The position numbers were made by a program, and so were the translations under genes. A stretch of DNA of 38,750 nucleotides from contig NZ_KB906288.1 of the NCBI RefSeq assembly GCF_000381265.1, positions 1-38,750 of the forward strand, in the 5' to 3' direction. This DNA comes from Curvibacter lanceolatus ATCC 14669 (GTDB lineage Bacteria; Pseudomonadota; Gammaproteobacteria; Burkholderiales; Burkholderiaceae_C). The notes beneath the pieces were generated by a model, which was given only the letters and a program-made list of their open reading frames with translations, ran no database searches and was not told the origin of the DNA. Below are positions 31,951 to 38,750 of the stretch, piece after piece (position 1 is the first letter of the stretch; each line of letters begins with the position of its first letter).

Positions 31951-33624
31951 TCAGCCGGCTGCCAGGGCGGGGGAGGCCGCCAGTGCACCCACCGACCGCT
32001 GAAGGGCTTGGCGGGCACCCGATGCCGAGGCATCGGCGCCCACCCAAGCCACAAACTGGTCGGGCCGCACCAGGATCAGCGCCGCGCCATAGCGCCCGGG
32101 TTCGCTGCCCTGGCCGCCCGGGCCGCAGTCCACCACCGTCAGCGGCAGCCCCAGGCTCGCGGCCTCGTCACGAAAAGCCTGCACCGCGCCGGCGTGGGCG
32201 CCGGCCTGGCCCACCACCAGCAGCGAGAACCCCGTGCCCAGGGCCTTGAACACATTGCGGCCGTTGGGCAGTGCTGCGGGGGCCAGGTGGTGGCCGGGGC
32301 GGGCCTCGAAGCGGTGCGAGCCCTTGGCCCCGCTGCTGCGGCCATCGCTGCCCCAGATGATGCCCGAGCCTTCGTAGTGCGGCTCGAACGCATGCACCTC
32401 GCCCACGGCACCCTGGGCCCGCGCCTGCCAGGCAGCCTCAAAGGCGGCCTGGTCGCGGGCCGGGTCGTGCTGCTCCAGAAAGGCCCGGTCGGTCTCGATC
32501 GAGCGTGCGATGAAGTCGTTGATCGTGGAGGCAAACACCGGGCGGCGCTCGGCGTCATACGAGTCCAGCAGCCCTTCACCGCCCCAGCCCTGCAAGGTGG
32601 CCGCCAGCTTCCAGCCCAGGTTGCGGGCATCCTCCAGCCCTGAGTTCACGCCATAGCCGCCATAGGGTGGGTGGCTGTGGGCGGCATCGCCTGCGATGAA
32701 CACCCGGCCCTGCCGGTAGCGGTCTGCCAGCATGAAGCGCAAGTCCCAAAAGCCGATGTGCTCAAACGCCACATCAAACTCGGCCCCCACGGCTTCATGC
32801 AGATAGGCCGCAAAATCGAAGTTGTCCTGGGTCGTGCCGGCCGGCACCGGGGCATGAAAGAACCAGGTGCTGCCCAGGTCGACCCGACCCAGAAACTTCC
32901 AGTAGCCCTTGAGCTCGGGCTGCAGCACGTTGTAATACGACTTGCCGGGGTAACGCTCCAACAACTGGTGCAGCCCGTGTGATTTGAAGACCAGCAGCAC
33001 CATCATGCGGTCGTGGTCGGTGCGGGTGTGCGTGATGCCCGCCTGCTCGCGCACCACCGAGCGGGCCCCGTCGGCCCCCACCGCATAGGCGCAGCGCAGT
33101 GTGCGCGTGTCGCTGCTGCCCCGCTGGGCGATCGTGATCGACACGCCCTGTGCGTCCTGCGTCAGGGCCTGGGTGTCCCAGCCATACAGGGTCTGCACAG
33201 AAGGCAGCTCGGCCACGCGCTGGCGCAGCACGGCCTCGGTGGCGTACTGGGGCAGGCGTTCGTTGGCCGTGAAGTAGTAGGGCTTGACCAGATCGCGCTG
33301 CAACCAGTCATAGGTGTAGGGCCCCAGCAGGGTGCCATGGGCGGTCAGGCCGCCGATGCCGTACGCCACCGGAATGGTGCGTGCGGCGCGCAGCTGCTTT
33401 TCGGCACCCCAGAAGTGGAAATGCTCCATCGTCCGTTGGGTCAGGTTCTGGCCCTTGGGGATGGGCTGGGGCTGCAGGTAGCGCTCCACCACGATCACGC
33501 TCACGCCGCGCTGGCCCAGCTCGATGGCGAGCCCCATGCCCACGGGGCCGCCGCCCACGATGACCACCTCGGTGTCTTGTGCGGGTGCCTTGTCTTGTGT
33601 CTGCTTCAGTGTGCTTGTTGTCAT
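31951..33624 (-). CDS. FAD-dependent aromatic monooxygenase (class A, MhpA/PHBH-like)
   Basis: A 557-residue flavoprotein hydroxylase. The dinucleotide-binding motif VVIVGGGPVGMGLAIELGQR lies at about 20-39, the DG motif in AVGADGARSVVREQAG, and the second FAD motif in GRVFIAGDAAHSHPPYGGYG near 300. A C-terminal thioredoxin-like domain (HLAPAALPNGRNVFKALGTG onward) is as in MhpA and phenol hydroxylases. It would use NAD(P)H and O2 to hydroxylate a phenolic ring. The start lies 2 bases after the stop of the Bug solute-binding protein gene, with GGAG before it, so the two are co-transcribed. Substrate unknown. Confidence 0.9.
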   Translation of the reverse strand: MTTSTLKQTQDKAPAQDTEVVIVGGGPVGMGLAIELGQRGVSVIVVERYLQPQPIPKGQNLTQRTMEHFHFWGAEKQLRAARTIPVAYGIGGLTAHGTLLGPYTYDWLQRDLVKPYYFTANERLPQYATEAVLRQRVAELPSVQTLYGWDTQALTQDAQGVSITIAQRGSSDTRTLRCAYAVGADGARSVVREQAGITHTRTDHDRMMVLLVFKSHGLHQLLERYPGKSYYNVLQPELKGYWKFLGRVDLGSTWFFHAPVPAGTTQDNFDFAAYLHEAVGAEFDVAFEHIGFWDLRFMLADRYRQGRVFIAGDAAHSHPPYGGYGVNSGLEDARNLGWKLAATLQGWGGEGLLDSYDAERRPVFASTINDFIARSIETDRAFLEQHDPARDQAAFEAAWQARAQGAVGEVHAFEPHYEGSGIIWGSDGRSSGAKGSHRFEARPGHHLAPAALPNGRNVFKALGTGFSLLVVGQAGAHAGAVQAFRDEAASLGLPLTVVDCGPGGQGSEPGRYGAALILVRPDQFVAWVGADASASGARQALQRSVGALAASPALAAG

Positions 33625-33626
33625 GT

Positions 33627-34625
33627 TTACTCCGCGGTGATGCCTTGGGCCTTGATCAGCTCGGCCCAGCGCCTGGCGTCGCTGGCCACCAGTTTCTGAA
33701 AGGCGTCGGGCGAGCTGTGGGCTGGGGTCATGCCCTGGGTTTCAAACGACCTGGCCACGGTGGGCGAGGCCAGTACCTCACGCAGCTCGGTGTTCAGCCG
33801 CTCAATGAACGCGCTGGGCGTGCCAGCCGGGGCGAACACGCCGTACCACATGTCCACATTCAGGTTGCCCAGGTGAAGGCTGCCGAGCGACGGCACCTCG
33901 GGTAGCAACGGGTGGGCGGTGTCCGAGCTGATGGCCAGGGCCTTCAGCTTGCCGGCCTTCACATGCTGCAAGGCCACGTGGATGGGCAGGAACATGGCGT
34001 CGATCTGTCCGGCCAGCAGGTCGGTCACGGCGGGGGCCGTGCCCCGGTAGCTGATGTGGGTGAGTGAGATCCGGGCCCGGTTCTTCAGCAGCTCCATGGC
34101 CAGGTGGTGCGGCGTGCCGGCGCCGGGCGAGCCATAGTTGAGCGCCCCGGGCCGGGCCTTGGCACGCTCGATCAGGCCCTTGAGCGTGTCGATGCGCGAG
34201 GGCACCGAGGTCACCAGCAGCAGCTGGCCCCAGCTCGTCTGGGCGACGGGCGCCAGATCGGTCAGCGGGTTGAAGCCCTGCTTCGGGTAGAGCGCCATGT
34301 TCATCACCAGCGTGTTGACGCTCACCAGCAAGGTGGTGCCGTCGGGCGTGGCGCGCACCACTTCCTGTGTGCCGATGATGCCGGACGCCCCGGCCTTGTT
34401 ATCGACAAAAAAAGGCCGCTTCAGGCGCTCGGACAGCGGCTGGGCAATCTGGCGTGCAATCAAGTCGATGCCCGTACCCGGCGTGAAGGGCACCACCAGC
34501 CGCACCGGGGCGTCGGCGGCACTCTGGGCCCAGGCCATGGGTGCGGCAGCAGCAGCCATGGCACCCAGTACCAGGCTGCGTCGGTGGGGGCTGGGGGGCG
34601 GCGCAAGCGCGCGTGATGGGGGCAT
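33627..34625 (-). CDS. Bug-family (TTT) periplasmic solute-binding protein
   Basis: A 332-residue tripartite tricarboxylate transporter receptor. A signal peptide with a twin-arginine-like HRRSLVLGAM and the cleavage region MAWAQS precede the mature fold. Typical Bug phrases follow: VRLVVPFTPGTGIDLIARQI, PFFVDNKAGASGIIGTQEVV and NYGSPGAGTPHHLAMELL. Burkholderiales carry many such proteins, often without adjacent TctA/TctB membrane genes, as here. It is likely to bind the carboxylate or aromatic acid later hydroxylated by the monooxygenase encoded just downstream. Divergent from the LysR gene at 34707. Confidence 0.93.
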   Translation of the reverse strand: MPPSRALAPPPSPHRRSLVLGAMAAAAAPMAWAQSAADAPVRLVVPFTPGTGIDLIARQIAQPLSERLKRPFFVDNKAGASGIIGTQEVVRATPDGTTLLVSVNTLVMNMALYPKQGFNPLTDLAPVAQTSWGQLLLVTSVPSRIDTLKGLIERAKARPGALNYGSPGAGTPHHLAMELLKNRARISLTHISYRGTAPAVTDLLAGQIDAMFLPIHVALQHVKAGKLKALAISSDTAHPLLPEVPSLGSLHLGNLNVDMWYGVFAPAGTPSAFIERLNTELREVLASPTVARSFETQGMTPAHSSPDAFQKLVASDARRWAELIKAQGITAE

Positions 34626-34704
34626 GGGGCTTGTCTCTATCGTTATGGGGTGGGTTGGGGGAGAATTAAAGCGAGAGTCTTGACTTCGATCAAACGGAAA
34701 ATTC

Positions 34705-34721
34705 TGATGAATTCTTCATCA
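34705..34721. promoter_or_regulatory. Palindrome over the LysR start codon
   Basis: TGATGAATTCTTCATCA is a perfect 7-bp inverted repeat around TTC, with a third TGATGAA at 34727-34733. It covers the ATG at 34707. It is a plausible autoregulatory LysR site shared with the divergent Bug/monooxygenase operon, or it may mean that the real start is the ATG at 34728. Confidence 0.4.
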
Positions 34722-35633
34722 AAGCTGATGAATGTCAGCACCCGGCAGCTGCACGCATTTCTGGAGGTCACGCGTCTGCAAAGCTTCGCCAAGGCGGCCG
34801 AGCAGGTGCACCTGTCACCCTCGGGCATGAGCATGCTGGTCAAGGAGCTGGAAGAACAGGTGGGCGCACGCTTGTTTGATCGCACCACCCGCTCGCTCAC
34901 CCTGACCGACGCCGGCCGCCGCCTGCAACCCGTGGCCGAGCGCCTGGTGGTGGAGCTGCGTGCGCTGGGCTCGGCGCTCGATGGCAGCGAGGCCGCTGTG
35001 CGCTCGCGTTTGCGCGTGGCGGCCACGCCCATGATGTCGGCCAGCCTGATGCCCGAGGTGATCCGCAGATTTGGTCTGGTCCACCCGCAGGTGCAAGTGC
35101 AGCTCAGCGATGTGGAAGTCGGCACGGTGCGTCAGCAGGTGTTGGACGGCGAGGCCGACATCGGCTTTGGCTTTTTTGTGAAGCCCGCCGTGGGGCTGTC
35201 GCGCCAGCCCCTGTGCAAGTTCCGCCTCATGCGCATCAGCCCACCCGATGGGTCCGACAGCGGCCAGCTCTCAGAGAGTCAGCCCTGGAGCCGGCTCAAG
35301 AGCCTTCCCCTGGTCAGCCTGCCCATCGACAACCCCATCCAGGTGGTGATCGAAAAGCAGCTGGCGCGCCTGGGCCTGGCCCATCAGGAGTGCCCCCGCG
35401 TGAACCTCATCGGCACCTTGATCGGCATGGTGCGGGCGGGCCGGGGCAGCGCGATCGTGCCCGCCTTTGCCTTGCAGGAGTGCCTGCGCCAAGGCCTGCG
35501 CGTGACCATGCTGCGCGAGCCCGTGGTTCACCTCGACCTGTACCTGGCCTACCGCCGTGGCACCCAGCAAAAGCCTGCGACACAGGCCTTTGCCGAGGTG
35601 CTGAGGCAGGCCGCCGTGGGGCTGGCCAATTGA
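34707..35633 (+). CDS. LysR-family regulator of the Bug/monooxygenase operon
   Basis: A 308-residue protein. The HTH covers about 8-65 (VSTRQLHAFLEVTRLQSFAK, then SPSGMSMLVKELE), followed by ARLFDRTTRSLTLTDAG and the effector domain (GEADIGFGF, GMVRAGRGSAIVPAFALQEC). The ATG at 34707 has a weak GGAAA upstream; the ATG at 34728 (MNVSTRQLHAF) gives the more usual family N-terminus. Divergent from the Bug and monooxygenase genes, its likely targets; the inducer is probably the aromatic substrate. Ends 43 bases from the convergent AraC gene. Confidence 0.9.
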   Translation: MNSSSKLMNVSTRQLHAFLEVTRLQSFAKAAEQVHLSPSGMSMLVKELEEQVGARLFDRTTRSLTLTDAGRRLQPVAERLVVELRALGSALDGSEAAVRSRLRVAATPMMSASLMPEVIRRFGLVHPQVQVQLSDVEVGTVRQQVLDGEADIGFGFFVKPAVGLSRQPLCKFRLMRISPPDGSDSGQLSESQPWSRLKSLPLVSLPIDNPIQVVIEKQLARLGLAHQECPRVNLIGTLIGMVRAGRGSAIVPAFALQECLRQGLRVTMLREPVVHLDLYLAYRRGTQQKPATQAFAEVLRQAAVGLAN

Positions 35634-35676
35634 GTCGGGTGGCGAGTCGGGCTTCGGCGCTGCGGGCCCGCAGGCC

Positions 35677-36678
35677 TCACCCCTGCGCGTTGCGCAGCGT
35701 CTGCGAAGGCAGCTCGCCGAACTGGGCCGAGTAGTCGCGCGAGAACTCGCTCAGGTGCCAGAAGCCCCAGCGTGCCGCCACGTCCTGCACCTTCACGCGG
35801 GCCTCGTGGGCGCGGCTTTTCAGGTCGCGCCGCACGCCGTTCAGGCGCACCAGGCGCAGGTAGCGCTTGGGGCTGATGCCCAGCACATCGTTGAAGCAGT
35901 AGTCCAGCTTGCGCGGGCTGGTGCCGATGCGGCTGCACACGTCCAGGGTGGACAGGGGCTGGTCTGAATGGGCCAGCATGCATTCGCAGGCGCGGTCCAC
36001 CACCTTCTTGCGCGCCTCCACGCGGCGCAGCTCGCTGGTGTCCACCTGCGAGGGAATGGCCTCTATCCATTCGATCAGGATGGCGTCGCGCAACTGGATC
36101 AGGGTCACCGGGTCGTTGAGCAGCTCGGGCGAGCTGCTCAACAGGCCGAGGATGCGGCGGTGCATCTTGTCGAGGTGGCGCGCCGAGGCCGTGCTGGCCT
36201 GCACCACGATCTGCTCTTCGATCCAGGCCGACAGGGGCTTTTGGTACATGCTCTGCCACAGGGCGGCCAGCAGTTCGTGCTCCACCACCACCCCGATCAG
36301 CTCGCTGTGGGCGGGGGTCAGCAGGTCCAGCTCTTCGCCGCGGCCGATCATGATCGATTCGGTGCTCAGCCGCTGGCCGTTGAAGATGGCTTCGCTGTCC
36401 TGCTCCAGCACCATGGCCAGGCCGTAGTGGCCGCGGCCGATCTGGCCGCGCTGGCGCACCTTGCAGTTGGCACCTTCGCGAATCATGCGCAGGCCGGGCA
36501 ACTGCACCAGTTCGATCTGGCCATCGAAGCGGCCGGGCGAGAGCTGGTCGTAATTCAGGCTCCACTGTGGCTGCGCACTGGCATGCACGTCCACATCGCT
36601 GGAGCGCACGCAGGCGTGCCACGAGGGCGGCGGCATGGCACTGGATTGGGGCATCGTGTGGCCGGATTGAAGGCTCAT
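35677..36678 (-). CDS. AraC-family regulator
   Basis: A 333-residue protein whose C-terminal 110 residues carry the double HTH of AraC regulators: STLDVCSRIGTSPRKLDYCF (first), LGISPKRYLRLVRLNGVRRD (linker helix) and VAARWGFWHLSEFSRDYSAQ (second). The N-terminal portion is a cupin-like sensing domain of the EutR/AraC-binding-like type (IELVQLPGLRMIRE, YGLAMVLEQD). Divergent from the DUF1329/DUF1302 genes with a 246-base gap, so it probably activates them. An in-frame ATG nine codons in (MPQSSAMPPP) is an alternative start. Confidence 0.92.
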   Translation of the reverse strand: MSLQSGHTMPQSSAMPPPSWHACVRSSDVDVHASAQPQWSLNYDQLSPGRFDGQIELVQLPGLRMIREGANCKVRQRGQIGRGHYGLAMVLEQDSEAIFNGQRLSTESIMIGRGEELDLLTPAHSELIGVVVEHELLAALWQSMYQKPLSAWIEEQIVVQASTASARHLDKMHRRILGLLSSSPELLNDPVTLIQLRDAILIEWIEAIPSQVDTSELRRVEARKKVVDRACECMLAHSDQPLSTLDVCSRIGTSPRKLDYCFNDVLGISPKRYLRLVRLNGVRRDLKSRAHEARVKVQDVAARWGFWHLSEFSRDYSAQFGELPSQTLRNAQG

Positions 36679-36924
36679 GGCTCGGTGCGGGGCGTCTTTG
36701 CGCCCGTGTGGGGTGGGGACCGAGTGTCCTAAGCATCAGCCGTGCCGGCCATCGGTAGAAACCAGAGCGCACCAGCGTGGTGACGTCGCACCAAATTTTT
36801 GCTTGGTAGTTACCCTAGATGAGACTTGCGCAAAACCGATAACGGTGTTGTTGCACCCCGTCACAAACTCCAGCCCATCCACCCCTCGTGGTGCTTACCA
36901 GATCGCAAATCAGGAGTCGTAAAA
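36679..36924. promoter_or_regulatory. Divergent AraC/DUF1329 promoter region
   Basis: Gene-free and with AT-richer stretches than the flanks (for example around 36793-36830). A short palindrome, ACCGATAACGGT, lies at 36835-36846. The DUF1329 ribosome-binding sequence CAGGAG is at 36911-36916. No promoter could be assigned with confidence. Confidence 0.3.
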
Positions 36925-38316
36925 ATGGGGAATGCAAGACACACCGGGCGCCATCTGCTGCTGGCCTTGGCGGCCATGGCCGCCGTGGGCAGCAGCCTGG
37001 CGCAATCACGCGATGCCGCCCGCCTGGGCAAAGACCTGACGCCCGCCGGCGGTGAGCAGGCTGCCAGCAAGGATGGCAGCATTCCGGCCTACACCGGCGC
37101 CGAGCCCCCCGAGGCCGGCTGGGCCTGGGGCAAGCTGCGCGGCGAGTTCTGGAAGCACAAGGGCGAAAAACCGCTGTACTCCGTCGACGCCAGCAACGTC
37201 GACAAATACGCCGACAAGCTCTCGCCCGGCCAGGTCGAGCTGATCAAGCAGACCAAGGGCTACCGCATGGATGTGTACCCCTCGCACCGCAGCTGTGGCG
37301 TGCCCGATTTCGTGGCCGACAACACGCGCAAGAACGTCGAGGCCGGCAAGCTCAAGGACAACGGCTGGACACTGCAGGAGGCGCTTTTGCCGGGCTACCC
37401 CTTCCCCATGCCGCGCAACGGTGCCGAGGCCATGTGGAACGCCAAGATGCGCTACCGCGGCCTGGCGCTGGACTACAAGAAAGTGATCACCGCAGCCTCG
37501 CCGCGCAAAGGCAGCGAGGAGTGGATCAAGGCCGGTTCCGAGCAGGTGGTGTTCGTGCCCTGGGGGGCCAAGGGCTCGGTCGCCTTCAGCAAGCTGCCCC
37601 AGGTCGAGTATTACACCTACTTCGGCTACAACAGCCCGACTGCGCTGGCCGGCCAGGCCCTGGCCATCACCAACTACAGCGAAGCCGCCACCGAGACCTT
37701 CTACTACTTTCCGGGCCAGCGCCGCGTGCGCCGCATGCCCACCTATGCCTACGACGCCCCGCAGATCGGCTTCGAGAACCAGTACACCCTCGACGAACCC
37801 TATGTCTTCAACGGCCTGATGGACCGCTTCGACTGGAAGCTGGTGGGCAAGAAGGAGATGCTGGTGCCCTACAACGTGTTCGGTGCCTATGACTTCAAGG
37901 CCAAGTTCGAGGACGTGGCCCAGCGCGATTTCATCGAGCCCGGCCACCGCCGCTATGAGATGCACCGCGTGTGGGTGGTCGAGGCCACGGTCAAGCCTGG
38001 AACCCGTCACCTGGCACCCAAGCGCACCTTCTACCTCGATGAAGACAGCTGGGCCCCGCTGGTGGCCGACGACTACGACGCCCAGGGCAAGCTCTGGAAG
38101 GTTCGCGAAGGCTTTGTGATCCCGGTGTACGAGACCGGCTCCTGCGATGTGTCGGCCTTCGTGCAGCACAACGTGCTTGAAGGGCGCTATGTGTTTGACG
38201 AACACGCCGTGGGCACCGGCACCGACGTGCACTGGCTGACCGAGGCCGGCAATAACGCCAAGCTCAAGGCCAGCTTCTACACCTCCGACAACCTGCGCGC
38301 CATCAGCGAACGCTGA
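36925..38316 (+). CDS. DUF1329 exported protein
   Basis: A 463-residue protein with a Sec signal peptide (basic MGNARHTGR, hydrophobic core LLLALAAMAAVG, cleavage after SLAQ). The mature part matches the DUF1329 family: LGKDLTPAGGEQAASKDGSI, PAYTG, YRMDVYPSHRSC and QRRVRRMPTYAYDAP. Family members are periplasmic or outer-membrane associated and have no established biochemical role; they very commonly sit beside a DUF1302 gene near pathways for sterols, alkanes or aromatics. Start chosen for its CAGGAG ribosome-binding site. Probably controlled by the divergent AraC gene. Confidence 0.92.
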   Translation: MGNARHTGRHLLLALAAMAAVGSSLAQSRDAARLGKDLTPAGGEQAASKDGSIPAYTGAEPPEAGWAWGKLRGEFWKHKGEKPLYSVDASNVDKYADKLSPGQVELIKQTKGYRMDVYPSHRSCGVPDFVADNTRKNVEAGKLKDNGWTLQEALLPGYPFPMPRNGAEAMWNAKMRYRGLALDYKKVITAASPRKGSEEWIKAGSEQVVFVPWGAKGSVAFSKLPQVEYYTYFGYNSPTALAGQALAITNYSEAATETFYYFPGQRRVRRMPTYAYDAPQIGFENQYTLDEPYVFNGLMDRFDWKLVGKKEMLVPYNVFGAYDFKAKFEDVAQRDFIEPGHRRYEMHRVWVVEATVKPGTRHLAPKRTFYLDEDSWAPLVADDYDAQGKLWKVREGFVIPVYETGSCDVSAFVQHNVLEGRYVFDEHAVGTGTDVHWLTEAGNNAKLKASFYTSDNLRAISER

Positions 38317-38330
38317 TCCCTGCCAGGCAG

Positions 38331-38360
38331 CCCGGGCCGGTTGCGCTGCACCGGCCCGGG
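38331..38360 (+). promoter_or_regulatory. Strong GC hairpin between DUF1329 and DUF1302 genes
   Basis: CCCGGGCCGGT (38331-38341) and ACCGGCCCGGG (38350-38360) form a perfect 11-bp stem with an 8-base loop. It begins 15 bases after the DUF1329 stop and ends 40 bases before the DUF1302 start. No U-tract follows, so it may be an intercistronic stabiliser or partial terminator setting the ratio of the two products. Confidence 0.65.
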
Positions 38361-38399
38361 GCCCTCACCCGACCCCCTTTCTGAAGACAAGGTGACACC

Positions 38400-38750
38400 A
38401 TGTCCGGACATCGCTTTTCCCTCATTTTCTCTGCCGTGCTGCTGGCCCATGGCGCGGCCCAGGCCTTCACCTTCGAGACCGAAGACGGCCTGCGCGGCAG
38501 CTTCGACTCGACCGTGTCGGTGGGTACCGGCATCCGCGTCAAAGACCCCACCCCGGGCTTGATCGCCTCGGGCAACACCGGCTCGCCCGCTGGCGGCCTG
38601 AGCGCCGTGTCGGGCCTGGGCGACCAGGGCGACCTCAACTACAAGAAGGGCCAGCCCTTCACCACCTACCTCAAGGGCTCGCACGAGCTGGTGCTCAAGC
38701 CCAGCGAAGACCTGACCTTCATGGGCCGCATCACCTGGCTCAAGGACGTC
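38400..38750 (+). CDS. DUF1302 outer-membrane protein (partial, runs off the window)
   Basis: The first 117 codons are present. A signal peptide (MSGHRFSLIFSAVLLAHGAA, cleavage near AQAF) is followed by FTFETEDGLRGSFDSTVSVG, TGIRVKDPTPG, the GDQGDLNYKKGQPF segment and ELVLKPSEDLTFMGR. These are characteristic of DUF1302 proteins, predicted beta-barrels that pair with DUF1329. Alternating polar and hydrophobic strands fit an outer-membrane barrel. Likely the second gene of an operon with DUF1329. Confidence 0.88.
   Translation, partial: MSGHRFSLIFSAVLLAHGAAQAFTFETEDGLRGSFDSTVSVGTGIRVKDPTPGLIASGNTGSPAGGLSAVSGLGDQGDLNYKKGQPFTTYLKGSHELVLKPSEDLTFMGRITWLKDV

Overview
The window is GC-rich, gene-dense DNA from a betaproteobacterium, most likely Burkholderiales and probably Comamonadaceae-like. 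This is inferred from the Bug-type tripartite-transporter binding protein, the abundance of LysR regulators, the DUF1329/DUF1302 pair and the general codon usage. No rRNA, tRNA or CRISPR array was seen.

Layout. (a) 1-1530 is a broken region: the start of an IS3-type element, a DNA polymerase II (polB) gene cut after about 130 codons by that element but still preceded by a LexA-like box, and a glutathione S-transferase lacking its N-terminal domain. (b) 1564-6928 is a GcvA-type LysR regulator divergent from an ABC importer operon (permease, ATPase with TOBE domain, Tat-type binding protein, second permease) that ends in an overlapping LOG/TIGR00725-like gene. (c) 7027-7815 is a graveyard of three remnants: FCD regulator C-terminus, tyrosine recombinase C-terminus and anion permease C-terminus. 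(d) 7831-17792 is a 10-kb signalling cluster: a HisKA_2 kinase overlapping a REC-PAS-PAS-GGDEF-EAL response regulator, a PAS-GGDEF cyclase, and divergent from it a REC-HD-GYP protein, a stand-alone receiver and a PAS histidine kinase. Synthesis and breakdown of c-di-GMP are thus gathered in one place. An IS3 OrfB remnant bounds it on the right.

(e) 18028-21546 holds an NAD-dependent epimerase/dehydratase divergent from a LysR gene, followed by another LysR gene. A decayed copy of the start of that last gene lies at 18028-18170, so the epimerase/LysR pair is flanked by direct repeats. (f) 21576-24219 is a MocR-type GntR/aminotransferase regulator divergent from a PaiB-like FMN-binding protein and a frameshifted LysE exporter. 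(g) 24220-30577 is a TetR repressor divergent from a tripartite RND efflux operon in the order outer-membrane factor, adaptor, pump. (h) 30637-31809 is a solitary AAA ATPase whose promoter is covered by a striking AT-rich 36-bp palindrome. (i) 31951-35633 is a class A flavin monooxygenase downstream of a Bug solute-binding protein, with a divergent LysR gene, resembling an uptake-plus-hydroxylation module for an aromatic acid. (j) 35677-38750 is an AraC-type regulator divergent from DUF1329 and DUF1302 envelope proteins, the last cut by the window edge.

The items most worth checking are the ATPase promoter palindrome, the shared unusual PAS domain in the two divergent c-di-GMP transcription units, the substituted HD-GYP signature, and the small reading frame sharing the LexA-like box with truncated polB.
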